From Mangifera indica (taxonomy: Eukaryota > Streptophyta > Magnoliopsida > Sapindales > Anacardiaceae), in contig NC_058146.1 in NCBI RefSeq assembly GCF_011075055.1, forward strand, positions 372,001-436,000: DNA of 64,000 bases, given 5' to 3'. The position numbers and the translations under genes were made by a program. Of the stretch, positions 1 to 10,339 are shown piece by piece (the stretch's first letter is position 1; each line of letters starts with the position of its first letter). The notes under the pieces were generated by a model that was given only the letters and a program-made list of their open reading frames with translations, was not told where the DNA came from and searched no databases.

Positions 1-799
1 GATAAAATTTCAGGTTTTGGCTGAAGCTTTACCAGAATCTGCAAGGACCTGTGATGATGGACTTTATAGAGCAGTTGATTCCTATCTTAAGGTAATTTTC
101 TGATTGTTCTCCAAAAGTTTTCATTTTTCTTTCGTACATTGTTATTAAATGTCCAATTTTTCAGAGAAATAATAACGTCTGGAGATATTGGACTATTTTT
201 TTTCAACATTGAACATTAAACATTTCTGAGAATGAATTCTGATATATTTTTTTTCAACAAATTACCAGGCGCATCCAACACTATCTGAGCATGAAAGGAA
301 GCGGCTAAGTCGAGTGATGGATTGGCAGAAACTGTCAATGGACGCATGCATGCACGCCGCTCAAAACGAAAGGCTCCCTCTAAGAGTTGTGGTGCAAGTC
401 CTCTTCTCAGAACAGGCAAAGATCAACAACGCAATAGCAACCACCTCACTGAAAGAAGCCGCCGAAAGCCAGTACCAGCCCATCATCTCCAACAGAAAGA
501 CACTGCTTGAAGGGACGCCGCAGTCATTCCAGGAAGGATGGGCAGCCGCCAAGAAGGATATTAATACACTTAAGTTTGAGCTTGAAAGCTCCAAGGGCAA
601 GTACCTTGAGCTGCAGGATGAGATGGAGAATCTGCAGAGGCAGTTTGATAAGATGTCAAAGCAGAAACAAACTTCTGCATGGAGTAGTGGGTGGAAGAAA
701 TTGAGCAGACTTACAAAGATGAAACAGTTGGAGGACGTTCAAACTTCTGCAGATCAGAATAGAAAGACACCTAGAAGATGGAGAAACTCAATCCCCTGA
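1..799 (+). CDS. NPH3-family (BTB/POZ-NPH3) protein, 3' end of gene
   Basis: Partial gene, last two exons: 1-91 (open at the window edge, frame starting at base 2) and 269-799, joined in phase 0 across a GT-AG intron. The first piece reads KFQVLAEALPESARTCDDG and the second continues AHPTLSEHERKR, then ACMHAAQNERLPLRVVVQVL; these are hallmark blocks of the NPH3 domain. The C-terminal tail carries a heptad-like coiled coil (about 80 residues after the domain) and a basic SSGWKKLSRLTKM segment seen in several members. NPH3-like proteins are plasma-membrane-associated scaffolds in phototropin signalling or substrate adaptors for CUL3 ligases. The member cannot be fixed because the BTB domain lies outside the window. 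A tryptophan stands where the family usually has cysteine (MDWQKLS). Confidence 0.93.
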
Positions 800-931
800 T
801 TGCCAAAGGAATGCCTGTACATTTATATTCAGTGTTACATATTGCTAATGTTTTCTTCCACTGTTACGATTCCATCTCTCTGTGCTTTTTTTTCTTCTTC
901 TTGAAGTTCAATTTTTTTTTCTTGTACTTTT

Positions 932-1294
932 TTGTTTTGTGTAATATAGGTTTTAATTTTTATACTTATAAGCGCAATATATATTTTCAATATGGTATCA
1001 GAGCATAAGCCAAACGACGGACCTAACGGTCTAAAGTATTCTTGGATACAAGTGACAACGTACCCAGTAAAAAACCTATTAAATCAAAAAACGAGTCTAA
1101 CAACTTAAGTGGTTATACTTAAACGGAGATGTTAGAGACTCAAATAAAAAATAAAGAAAGAGAGTCTTACATCTAATAAACTTGAATAAAATGAGTAGTA
1201 TATTAATGTGTGAATTGGACCTTAACACAAGTTAATTGATTTTGTGTAATATAAGTTTCAATCTTCACACTTATAAGCGTAATATATATTTTCA
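932..1294 (+). mobile_element. TRIM-like miniature LTR element (5'-truncated)
   Basis: A left LTR remnant (about 932-989) ends in CA and is followed by TGGTATCAGAGC (993-1004), the primer-binding site for initiator tRNA-Met. A right LTR (1130-1294, about 165 bp) begins TGTTAG and ends TTTTCA, and its 3' part repeats the left remnant with few changes. The interior of about 140 bp has no coding capacity, which fits a TRIM. It begins about 130 bp after the NPH3 stop codon, so it may lie in or next to that gene's 3' UTR. No clear target duplication can be read because the left LTR is truncated. Confidence 0.7.
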
Positions 1295-2760
1295 ATAGTC
1301 CTTAATTTGTAAAAATTGCTTTCAAAACAAGGAAGAAGAGTAGCAGTGCAATTTGTTAGCAAAATGTTTGTGCCTGTTGTAAGATTGTTTGCTTAAATTC
1401 TCATTTGATGTACTTATGTTTTCAAAGGAGAAAGAAGGTGATGATTTACCCTTCACTGTTCTAAACCTGGATCGGTGTCATTGCGGTTAATCCTTCATGC
1501 TATCTGTCATGAAGTTGGCCAAGTTAGATAGTGAAAATCTGACCGAACCCAATAGTTATAATGGTCAAACTGTCATGCTGAATATGGCGTCATGAAAGTC
1601 AAATCAATATGTTGTCTGTTACGAAGTTGTCAAGTTAAAGAGTGAAAATTCAATCAAACTCAATGGTTACGACAGTTAAATTGTCATGTTATCCATCATG
1701 AATTTGGCCAAATTAAAGAGTGAAAATTTATAACTATCATTGTGAGTCTCCAACTAAGTTTATTTAATAAAGAATATAAATTTACTCGTTTGCATATGGT
1801 TTATGGTTTTTCTTCCTACGATTGGCTAACGTACCAAAATCAAGCACATCATAAAGAAGAAAGATGAGCTAATATTTATTACTTACTGAAAAATATCAAA
1901 CTGTTTTCTGTACTTGAAAAGAAAGGAGAAAAACTGATGCAACAAATTCACATACAGAAATTAAGATTAAGAAGATGAGATCAGTATAATTAAACAGAGG
2001 TTATTTTCCAATTGTACTGCATGAACAGCGACCAGCCATATGTAGACATCTTGGAGTATGGTAAGGAAGTTTTGTCAACTCAAAAATTTCCAAAATTTCA
2101 TAGCAAATGCAACAAGCAAGCATTGGGGCTTGTTCCCTATGTAAGTAAACCAATGCCAGTGCTCAAGCTAAACTTTCTTTAAGCACATAAGCTAAAACTA
2201 GGGCCTTCGTTATCAACTTCCATATGGAAGATACGCATGTTTCTATAAAAGAATGTTGGGTTGCGAAGTGCAAACTTCTTTCAACAGCATAATTTTATGG
2301 TAAAATCCACAAAAGAGTAAAATAAAATTGTTCAGCAGATTTCTAATTGCTAAAATCATTTATATTATTATTATAACCACATAGTTGTATCAGGTATTTT
2401 TGTACAAAGAGTGTGGTACTTAATGAGTACAAAGAAACACACGCATCATTGTATAATTGATCAATATTGTTTTTTTTTATATTTAATTCAAAATTATTTA
2501 ATCATATAATAACACATTAATTTATTTGTAATCATTAATACCCATATTTTTGTACCTGGAATATTCATGTTATGTTAAAAGGTATCTTTATCACAAATTG
2601 ATTATGAACAAATACATAACATAAAAAGGAAAGGATAACAACAGCAATAACATCAACAACAGGCAATAGGCAAAGCAAAAACACTTTGTTCAATTATTGA
2701 AAACCCAAGTCTTCTGCCCTTCGGCCATAAAGTAACAGGGAACCTTTTTCAGATTACTTT
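1295..2760. other. Intergenic, diverged tandem repeat near 1500-1735
   Basis: No gene is recognised. About 1500-1735 holds three imperfect copies of a roughly 75-80 bp unit, each with a block like AAGTTGGCCAAGTTAGATAG followed by GTGAAAAT. The remainder is AT-rich unique-looking sequence, with a MITE-like AT-rich stretch near 2440-2560. Confidence 0.45.
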
Positions 2761-3290
2761 ACAGATATTAACACCAACATGATGTGGTTTAAGATAAAGG
2801 GTAAACACAAAAGCATTACAATATCAAGAAGGAAAGAGACGTGGAAGGAGGGTCCCAAGCTACCCAACACGCATGCACTAAATCCATGGAGGTTCTCAAT
2901 GCACCTACTAATAAAGCTTCCTCATTTTGCAACACAGGCCACCACCACTATCAATATTCCCATGACATGCCTCACAAATCTTTGAGGCTTTCTTTAATAA
3001 ATCTCAACAAAGAGCTTTATAAAGATAATCATTCCTGGTCAACAAACAAAACCCTGTTTTTTATTCCTCCAAAGAGTAACGCCATCCCATTTCTTCTTTC
3101 CTTTTTCCTTTTTTACCCCATTATATACAGCTCTCTACAGAGAAGGAAAAAAAGGTAATAGAAAGGACCCACAAAGCTAAAGTTATTGTAGTGGTTTCAG
3201 ATTCATCAATCATTCAAGCAAAGAATTCTTGGTGTTAATACCTTTCCATCCTTGTCTACACCTTTTAAACAAGTTGCAACTTACCAATAG

Positions 3291-4327
3291 TTACACCCCT
3301 AAAGCATTGGCTTTATGCTTTAAAGACTGCAGATAATCTATGGCTTCATCAAGGACCACCAGTGAATCCTTTCCCTTTACACCGGGAATTATACTCTGCA
3401 GAATTCTTAAAGTCTGGCAAATCTTATCCTTGTTACACTGTTTGTTACTCAAATTGGAATCCACTTCCTCTCTTTGAGTCTGGTCATTTGCACAGCTCGA
3501 TTCTGTATCAGTGTCAGATTGTGATGCTTTTTGGAACACCCCATTGAACAATTTCTGCCTTTTGTCTGGGCAATCAGAGCCTGCAAATTCCTCTGCCATT
3601 TTCACTATATGTTCAAGTTTCTCGTTGGTTACTTCAACGTGACCAACTGCAAGTGGAGAGTGATCGGTGCTCTTTACTTTATCGTCATCACTACAGTCAC
3701 TATCTTCATCTGAGTAAAGTAGGGCATTAATTTCTTCAGAGTCTTCATGCATCTCACTCTCTTCACCACTATTGTTATTCTCATCTGATTCCTCACATAA
3801 AATAGCCTTCAATGGAGAAAACTTGTCCATTTTAATTGCCTGGTCCTCATGTGAACGATAAATGGGACCTAATTTTCTAACAGAGTCAGGTGGATTCAAG
3901 ACAAAAGGGCAGACAGAACTATAGATTAACTGTGTTTGATTCCCTGACTGATCAAAAACTAAGAATCCCTTCTGCGAAGACCCACACATATCATTTGGTC
4001 TGGCCACTCCACTGAACCCAAAAGTAAAAGCAGATTGCTTTTCATTGAGATTTGGGTATGTATTGGGAACCACAGACTGAAACAGAAGGGCAAAACTTGA
4101 AGCAACCTATGAGCTCCATTTGTTTGCTCTGTACTCAATTTCAATAGTCCAGGAACCGCAAATCCTGGCAATGCTGTATTTGCAGAAAACATTGAAGTAC
4201 CAGGATTTAGACACGGCGGCAAACACTCTGGTTTCCCAGGATCTAGTGATGTGCTCATGCAATTCAAATCAGGCAACTGCCAAGAAGAACGTTGAGAATA
4301 GAGCCAACATTTGTGGGCTTTAACCAT
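3291..4327 (-). CDS. SAC51-like bHLH transcription factor (apparent frameshift)
   Basis: Main ORF of a SAC51/bHLH143-145-type gene. The start is taken at 4327 (MVKAHKCW), matching the family N-terminus, followed by WQLPDLNCMSTSLDPGKPE. Homology then moves to a second frame, whose open part runs from about 4106 to the stop at 3291-3293 and carries SSQKGFLVFDQSGNQTQLI, an acidic Ser/Asp/Glu-rich middle and a C-terminal helix-loop-helix (QTLRILQSIIPG...VLDEAIDYLQSLKHKA). The basic region is degenerate, as is usual here, implying dimerisation without canonical E-box contact. The change of frame must fall between about 4074 and 4106, because the downstream frame is closed by a stop at 4107-4109. 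The join could be a true one-base deletion, a sequencing error in the short C run (4088-4090), or an unannotated splice, since TTCTGTTTCAG at 4077-4087 looks like an acceptor. The family controls xylem differentiation downstream of thermospermine. Confidence 0.85.
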
Positions 4328-4568
4328 CCAACCAAAACTATAGCTTGTCGATAAGCATGATTTCTTAAAAACAAATTCTGGAAGAAAAATTAAAAAATAC
4401 ATATTAGCTATGACAAGCCCACAAACTATTGCAAACTGACCTCAATATGGCTGGCGCTGTATCTAAAATGGTCAATTACTTGTGGCGTATTTCAGGAACA
4501 AGGAACAAAGAACAAAAAGGATGAAACTAAGAATTCCAGCTTGATAGTATTAATGCAGAAGGACTAAT

Positions 4569-4885
4569 CTACGTGACAGGTTTAAGCAAATGACGGAAAT
4601 ATTGAGCCTGGAAAACAGAAACAAAATTGGTGTTATTAATAGTGTTTTGACTAACAGGAGGAACAAGCATAAATTAATTATCAAAGTTTGCATGCAGACA
4701 ATCTATAAAATATAGAAAGAATCAAATGAAACAATAACCTTGTAAAGATATCAAGCACTGACCTGGCAGTCCTCCATAGGTTTAAAGCATGCTATAACTC
4801 TAAATATAATTGTTGGTTTTCCAGTAATTCCATTCTCATACTTTAATGCTCGAAATCTTGTTTGACTGGCTGCTTGGCACACCAT
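4569..4885 (-). CDS. Conserved peptide upstream ORF of the SAC51-like gene, split by an intron
   Basis: A 53-residue upstream ORF in the 5' leader of the bHLH gene. Exon part one is 4763-4885 (MVCQAASQTRFRALK..., 41 codons) and ends CAG|GTCAGT. Exon part two is 4569-4607 and follows a TTTTCCAG acceptor; it reads AQYFRHLLKPVT then TAG. The block QTRFRALKYENGI, the RVIACF core and the LLKPVT end match the conserved upstream peptide of SAC51-family mRNAs. In Arabidopsis that peptide represses main-ORF translation and thermospermine relieves the repression. The stop lies about 240 nt upstream of the main ATG at 4327. Conservation across the intron argues that the peptide is made and that splicing is required for the correct C-terminus. 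The upstream exon border is probably the acceptor at 4923-4925. Confidence 0.88.
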
Positions 4886-6250
4886 AACTTCTTTACACCT
4901 CTGAATACTCGACTCAATTTTTCTGAATAGAGGAAAAGACACCAAACCAATATCCTACTATGTGAAAGTATGGGACTGAGAAAGAAATAGTGGTTGAAAA
5001 CAGAGACAACTAAAACTATAGTTGTCAGGCTATATTAGATAGAGCAGAAACTAACAAAAGAAGTTTAAATTTGAAATAGATCTGACTTCAATCTTTATTT
5101 AGCTAACCCTATAATTGTCACAATAAAAGACGAAAAACTGAATGAGTCCCATGGATTGTTAAACAAAGAACAACAAAAACTAGATTCAAGAGTTAAGGTT
5201 TAAACAAAGGGGTAAAAATTTACAAAATAACCCTGCAATATAAATTCAAGTGCACAACTCTGCGGCAAACATCAACTGAAAGACTCAACCAAGGCATATT
5301 GTTCTATTTTTCTGAACTATTAATTTATCCACGGTTTCAGCCTGCTCTAAGGTATGTGACCAAATTTCCTACAAGAAGAAACACAAAAAATTAGGCATCT
5401 ATTATTCAAAGGAAAAATCTTCTCAACCAGACAATCTTCCCAACCAACGAATCATAATAAAGAAATAACAGAAGCAAAACAAGAATGGCAAAATTCCTAA
5501 TAAACAATTTTTTAATTATCATCTGCTGAACTAAACAGAATCTACTACTAAAATGTTCTCAGTACATTTATTTTAGAGTAATATTTCATGTACAAATGGA
5601 CAGTTACTACCAGGTACCGACAGCTTACGTTCGATCATGTGATTATGGTTGTCTTAGTGCGCATCAGTTAGAACATATCTCCATGAAGTATTACAACTTG
5701 TTTTACCAATAAATAATATAACACAACCGAACAAAAGCAAGTAAAAGTGAAAACAAAATTACAAATTTTTAAGCTATATTTCATTTCCAATTTCAGAAAA
5801 TTTTTTTATTGTTTGTTCGGATATTACAAAGATGATACGAGGAAATCACGTTATAAGAAAATGAAATCTCGAAAAAAAAATGATGAAATAAACATAAGTT
5901 AGTAAAAAAAAAGAAAAAAGAAATGAAAATTGAATGGTATATCTTTTGAACAATTTAGAAGAATTTAAAATAAACCCACCAAGTCAAAATCAGCAGAAAG
6001 CACCCAGAAAAAATCATAACCTTCAAAAAATGTAGCCAAAACGATCTCAGCAAACGAAATAGGAACGAACATAAATCAAAAGATGGCAACAACTACCGTT
6101 TCCTTCTTCAATTTTGTCCAAATTTTCACAGAAGAGAACGAAGAAACGAAACCCAAGAAGGAAATAACGAGATCAAAAACAGAGAAGAGAAAGATAACCT
6201 TGCAGTGAAGAGAAAGATCAAGAACAGAGTAGTCAGAACATGGATGGTAA
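4886..6250 (-). other. Probable 5' leader introns and promoter of the SAC51-like gene
   Basis: No protein-coding exon is recognised. An acceptor-like TTCCTCTATTCAG ends at 4923 and opens the exon holding the upstream ORF. A donor-like AAG|GTTATC at 6199/6198 would end a first non-coding exon beginning near 6240. Between them lies AT-rich intron-like sequence. The exon structure of the leader is inferred from splice motifs only. Confidence 0.4.
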
Positions 6251-6341
6251 GATCATATAGGGAATTTCATGACCATTTTGCCCTTTACTGTTTTGGCACA
6301 ACTATTAACTTTGGTCCATGGTTAAATTGTCCAATTTTTAA

Positions 6342-7094
6342 GGCCAAATGACTATTTCCCATCCAAGGTTTGGTACCAAATTATTCACTTATTAATTATC
6401 AAAAATTTAAAATCCACTCATCTATTAAATTTTACTATTACTGTTAAAAATAAAATTATAATTTAATAAAAATAAATTAAAAAATTATCATATTTCCACC
6501 TTCTAGATTTAATAACTAACATTCTCCCATCTAAAATTTAAAAAATTTATATTTTTTTTTCTAAGGTTTTTTCAACACGTTATCGATGGTCAGAGATAGT
6601 AACACTAATGGCATTCTCCCTCCTTCCAAACTTATTTCTCAAACCCGCTCCATTTTCAATCATCATTGATCGAGAAAATCAATCAATAAAGACTGTTCTT
6701 TATCTCCAAACAAAGATACTATTCATCTTCGTCTCAAATAAAAATGATGTCTCGCCATTGTTTTCGTGGGTTAATGATGACTGAAAATAAAACATGACTG
6801 AGAGAGAAGTTGGGAGGGAAGGAGAATGCTATAGTTGCTATCTCCAACTATTGTCAGTGGTAGTTGAAAAAATCTTATGAGGAAAGTTGATTTTTAAATC
6901 TTACGATAGTTTTTAAACTTAGAGAGAGAAAATATAATTATTTTTTATTTTTTTAAAATATTTTAGTATATAACAATTTTATCTTTTACAATGACAACAA
7001 AATTTAACAGATGAATGAGTATTTGAATTTTTAATAGTTAATAGATGAAAAATGAGTTACACCAAACCTTGGATGGGAAATAGTAATTTTGGCC
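6342..7094. mobile_element. Mutator-like non-autonomous element (old copy)
   Basis: Terminal inverted repeats begin GGCCAAATGACTATTTCCCA on the left and, read inwards from 7094, GGCCAAAATTACTATTTCCC on the right, and stay similar for roughly 100 bp. The flanking 9-mers (6333-6341 and 7095-7103) match at only 6 of 9 positions, so the target duplication is eroded. The 5' tip matches the element at 46876-47832. No transposase is present. The element lies about 100 bp from the presumed transcription start of the bHLH gene. Confidence 0.65.
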
Positions 7095-7758
7095 TTCTTT
7101 TAAGGCCAAATTTGTGTTTCGTATTTGGTGTTTAATGAAGTGAAAAAACCAAGCCTCCATTTTTATCTATGTTACTATATACATAATCTTTAAAAAAAAT
7201 TGATAAATTATAAGAAAATTAAATTACAAGTGAAATGTGTTGTAAGAACTTTATTTTTTTAAATTAAAATAACTTAAAATGTGACACAATTTTTTTGTAC
7301 TTGTAATATATATTTTAAGTGTCTTTTACATATATAAATGAATGTGGATGATTTTTATTATATAATTAAATATTATTTTATTTTTAAATTAAAATCTATT
7401 TAATTATATAATAATATATTAATATAAATACCATATTTAAGCCGGTTATTAATATCATAATATTTAGATAGTATACTATATTATATATTAAAAATATAAT
7501 TTTTTATCTAATATATTATATATTATATCATAGCATAAAAATATAATAATAATAATAACACCATTTCTTAAAATTCTAAAATTTTTTGTGGTAAAATACT
7601 ATAAAGGTGTATTCTTTGAGATTTCTGTAGAACCTCTTTGATATACTCCTATTGTTATTATATTGTATTGTATTAATAATACTATCAAGATTTTGTAATC
7701 TTACATTCCATCACTTATAATTAAAACAGTAATACTATACGAATTTATTTTGAGTGTA

Positions 7759-7774
7759 TATATATATATATATA

Positions 7775-7818
<44 letters not shown>
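7759..7818. repeat. (TA)n microsatellite
   Basis: Nearly pure TA dinucleotide tract interrupted once by TGTG, downstream of the dicarboxylate carrier gene. Confidence 0.95.
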
Positions 7819-7825
<7 letters not shown>

Positions 7826-7928
7826 ATATTATTTATTATTAATTTAAAATTAATTAATTATTTGATAATATATATCAAAATATATCTATTTATATACTTA
7901 AAATAAATAAATCGAGATTTATCTATGA

Positions 7929-8906
7929 TTAAAATTCTTTGAGCAGCTTCCTGATCTGCTCCAATGTCACAAAGAGAGTAACCGTGAATGGCCCTTGCCT
8001 TGAAATCGTAGGGACAAAGCCTTTATACAAAACCATCGCTCCCTCCTTCCTAACCGTCTTAACTGCACAATCCAATGCTCCCGTGTACGCCGGCGCAGCC
8101 CCGGCTTCCACCTTCATATTCATCACTCTAGTCTTTATCACATCAATAGGATTTGATGCCACTGCCGCCACAAACCCCGCAGCGAAGCTCGCCGCCACGT
8201 GGGTACCGATTCCATCCTGCATCACACCCCTCTCCAAAATCACCTCTTTGATTTGATCATACGATGCAAGCTGCGACGCCGTCACAATCATTGCTCGGTG
8301 AACCGTGAGGCTCGACCCCCGCCACAGGCTCAGCACGCCCTCTTGCTTTGACATTTGGCTAAGGGCGTCAACTACACTCTTGTAGTTGCGGCGTTGGTCA
8401 ATGGGCAGACGTCCATCAGCCTGCATCCGGACCATTGCCACGTCCGCAGGGTTTCCCACGGCTGCACCGATGCCGCCAGCGATTAGCCCGGCGGCTATCT
8501 TATGCAAGAGAGGCAAGCTTCCGCTCTCTTGGTTTGCCCATTTGTTTCTAAGAATATCATAAAGGCCCATGCGGGTCGTAGAGTATAGGGTTTGGCGGAG
8601 AATGGTGGCCGAGACACCAGAAAAAAGGGCGGCGACGCCTTCGGTTCGAATGATACGAACTCCGATTGAAACGGGGCCGACGCGGGAGGGTGGAGCTATG
8701 TGAAAGTTTGAAGGTAAAGCAAGATTAGCGCCATTAACAGTGTTAAAAGACATTGCAGGATGAGGATTGTAAGCTTGCATTGAGGGTTTTGGCAGGTGGG
8801 ATTCACCCTGCAGTTGCATACGAACCTTGATAAGATCAAGAGGATGCGTAGAAGCACCGGCCACAATGGAAGCAATGCCACCTTCAACAAAGCCTTTCAG
8901 CCCCAT
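7929..8906 (-). CDS. DIC: Mitochondrial dicarboxylate carrier (DIC/UCP4-6 type)
   Basis: Single-exon carrier of 325 residues from the ATG at 8906 (MGLKGFVEGGIASIVAG, the family start); an in-frame ATG at 8921 would add five residues. Three mitochondrial carrier repeats are present, each with its signature: HPLDLIKVRMQ (about residues 20-30), NPADVAMVRMQ (middle) and NPIDVIKTRV (about residue 255). Each repeat implies two inner-membrane helices, six in all. A variable loop of about 45 residues follows the first signature, as in the plant DIC group, before GVSATILRQTLYSTTRMGLY. The absence of introns also fits this subfamily. The expected role is exchange of malate, oxaloacetate, succinate, phosphate or sulfate across the inner mitochondrial membrane. 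The substrate is inferred from family membership. No disruption is seen. Confidence 0.96.
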   Translation of the reverse strand: MGLKGFVEGGIASIVAGASTHPLDLIKVRMQLQGESHLPKPSMQAYNPHPAMSFNTVNGANLALPSNFHIAPPSRVGPVSIGVRIIRTEGVAALFSGVSATILRQTLYSTTRMGLYDILRNKWANQESGSLPLLHKIAAGLIAGGIGAAVGNPADVAMVRMQADGRLPIDQRRNYKSVVDALSQMSKQEGVLSLWRGSSLTVHRAMIVTASQLASYDQIKEVILERGVMQDGIGTHVAASFAAGFVAAVASNPIDVIKTRVMNMKVEAGAAPAYTGALDCAVKTVRKEGAMVLYKGFVPTISRQGPFTVTLFVTLEQIRKLLKEF

Positions 8907-8921
8907 GATTTTGTTTTTCAA

Positions 8922-10339
8922 GTTTAAAGCTTGAAATTAGATTTTATGGATGTTTTGAGAGAAAGCTAAGAGATGGGGGAGAAATAGGTTCGTTGAGAAG
9001 TGATTTGTGTTGGGAAGACGAAGAAATTGTGTGTATTTATATTGTTGAAGAGTAGTCAAGACAGAACAGAGGAAGGACTAATTCTACAAGAGAAATTCTT
9101 GCACGTTGCACGTTGACGCGGCCCTAGCCCTGAAAATTGACTCAATGTTCTCTAGATATTGTTAAGGTGTTGAATGAATTCTGACTATGAGAACCATTGT
9201 AAGCTGGTTCAATTTGAATCCATTGATTAGTTCAAATGAATTAATTTTGAATTGAAGTTTCAACTCAATTATTTAGATTGAAATCAACTTGTTATTTTAT
9301 TTAATAATACCGTTCATTTAACTGATTATCCTCTCATGATATTATATACTTAAATGAGATTTAAGTTTATACTTGAATTAAAACGAAACCTTATAAATTC
9401 GATGTAAATTTAGGTCAGCCTTATACATGGCTAGAGTCAAGCTCATGACATTGGTCTATAACTGGGCATGATTCTCTTGACCAGATACCTTTATAATTAA
9501 TTTTTGAAGGACTTTATCCCAAAAAGTCAAAAGGCGCGGCTCTCCCTGCTGATTCAAATTGAATAATATGAGGCATAAGTTGAAGGATTCGGAGTTCAAT
9601 TTGTATTAGAAAAAGGATTTAAGAGTCATCTTTACATATAAGTCTTAACAAATTTGAGAATAAGGTAGCTTAAACCAGAAAAAGGAGTTTTGCTTTGACT
9701 TTGTTATAATGAATTTTTTTGACCCTACAATGTTTTCAGACCAGGTTTGACCCAGCCAAAGGACTGGCTCAGGTCATGACCGGTCTGACCGATAGTCAAA
9801 CCAATAACAAATTACATACACATATGAAGAAAATTCAATCAAATAAAATTATGTTGCAATGTGATACAAATTCTTTCCTCGGTTCAAGTCTCATCAATTA
9901 CAAAAGCTTAAATGCTGATGTCAGCATAACTGACTAACAGGTCCCGATTGAACCAGTTCGAGCTTAAAAGCTCTGGTCTGGAAGTCAAGGTCTAATTCCT
10001 TTAAAGAATAATTTAAAGTTGTTTAGAAAATTGGGTATTTCTAAGACACATCTATCAAAATGATTTTCTTGGAAAGACCATATGCTATATATATGAAATA
10101 AAAGACGACTCCACAATAGGCGAAGCAAATATCAAATAAGAGGGCAAGAGGAAAGAAACAAAATTTAGCTTCATTGTTAAAAGTTGCACAAATGATACTA
10201 AATAAAGAGTTGAGGGTCCTGTAGCCGATCTAGATTCATCAAAAGTATAAAGATAACATCTGGAAATGTTTTCGATGAAGCAAGTTATTCAAATTACCCA
10301 GAGGGTTCTGTAGCCGATTTTTTGACTCCTATCTCGTAG
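8922..10339. other. Region between carrier promoter and FKBP12 3' end
   Basis: 8922-9130 is probably promoter and 5' UTR of the carrier gene; it contains two CACGTT motifs in tandem near 9101-9115. About 9730-9800 has short diverged repeats rich in CAGGTTTGACC/GACCGGTCTGACC blocks. No further gene is recognised. Confidence 0.4.

Noticed and set aside
993..1004. tRNA gene fragment
   Set aside because: Only the 12-base primer-binding complement is present; no cloverleaf. The same holds at 60633-60644.
4071..4073. Start of the bHLH protein at 4073
   Set aside because: The codon is GTG and family N-terminal sequence is found further upstream in another frame; this is a frame break, not a start.
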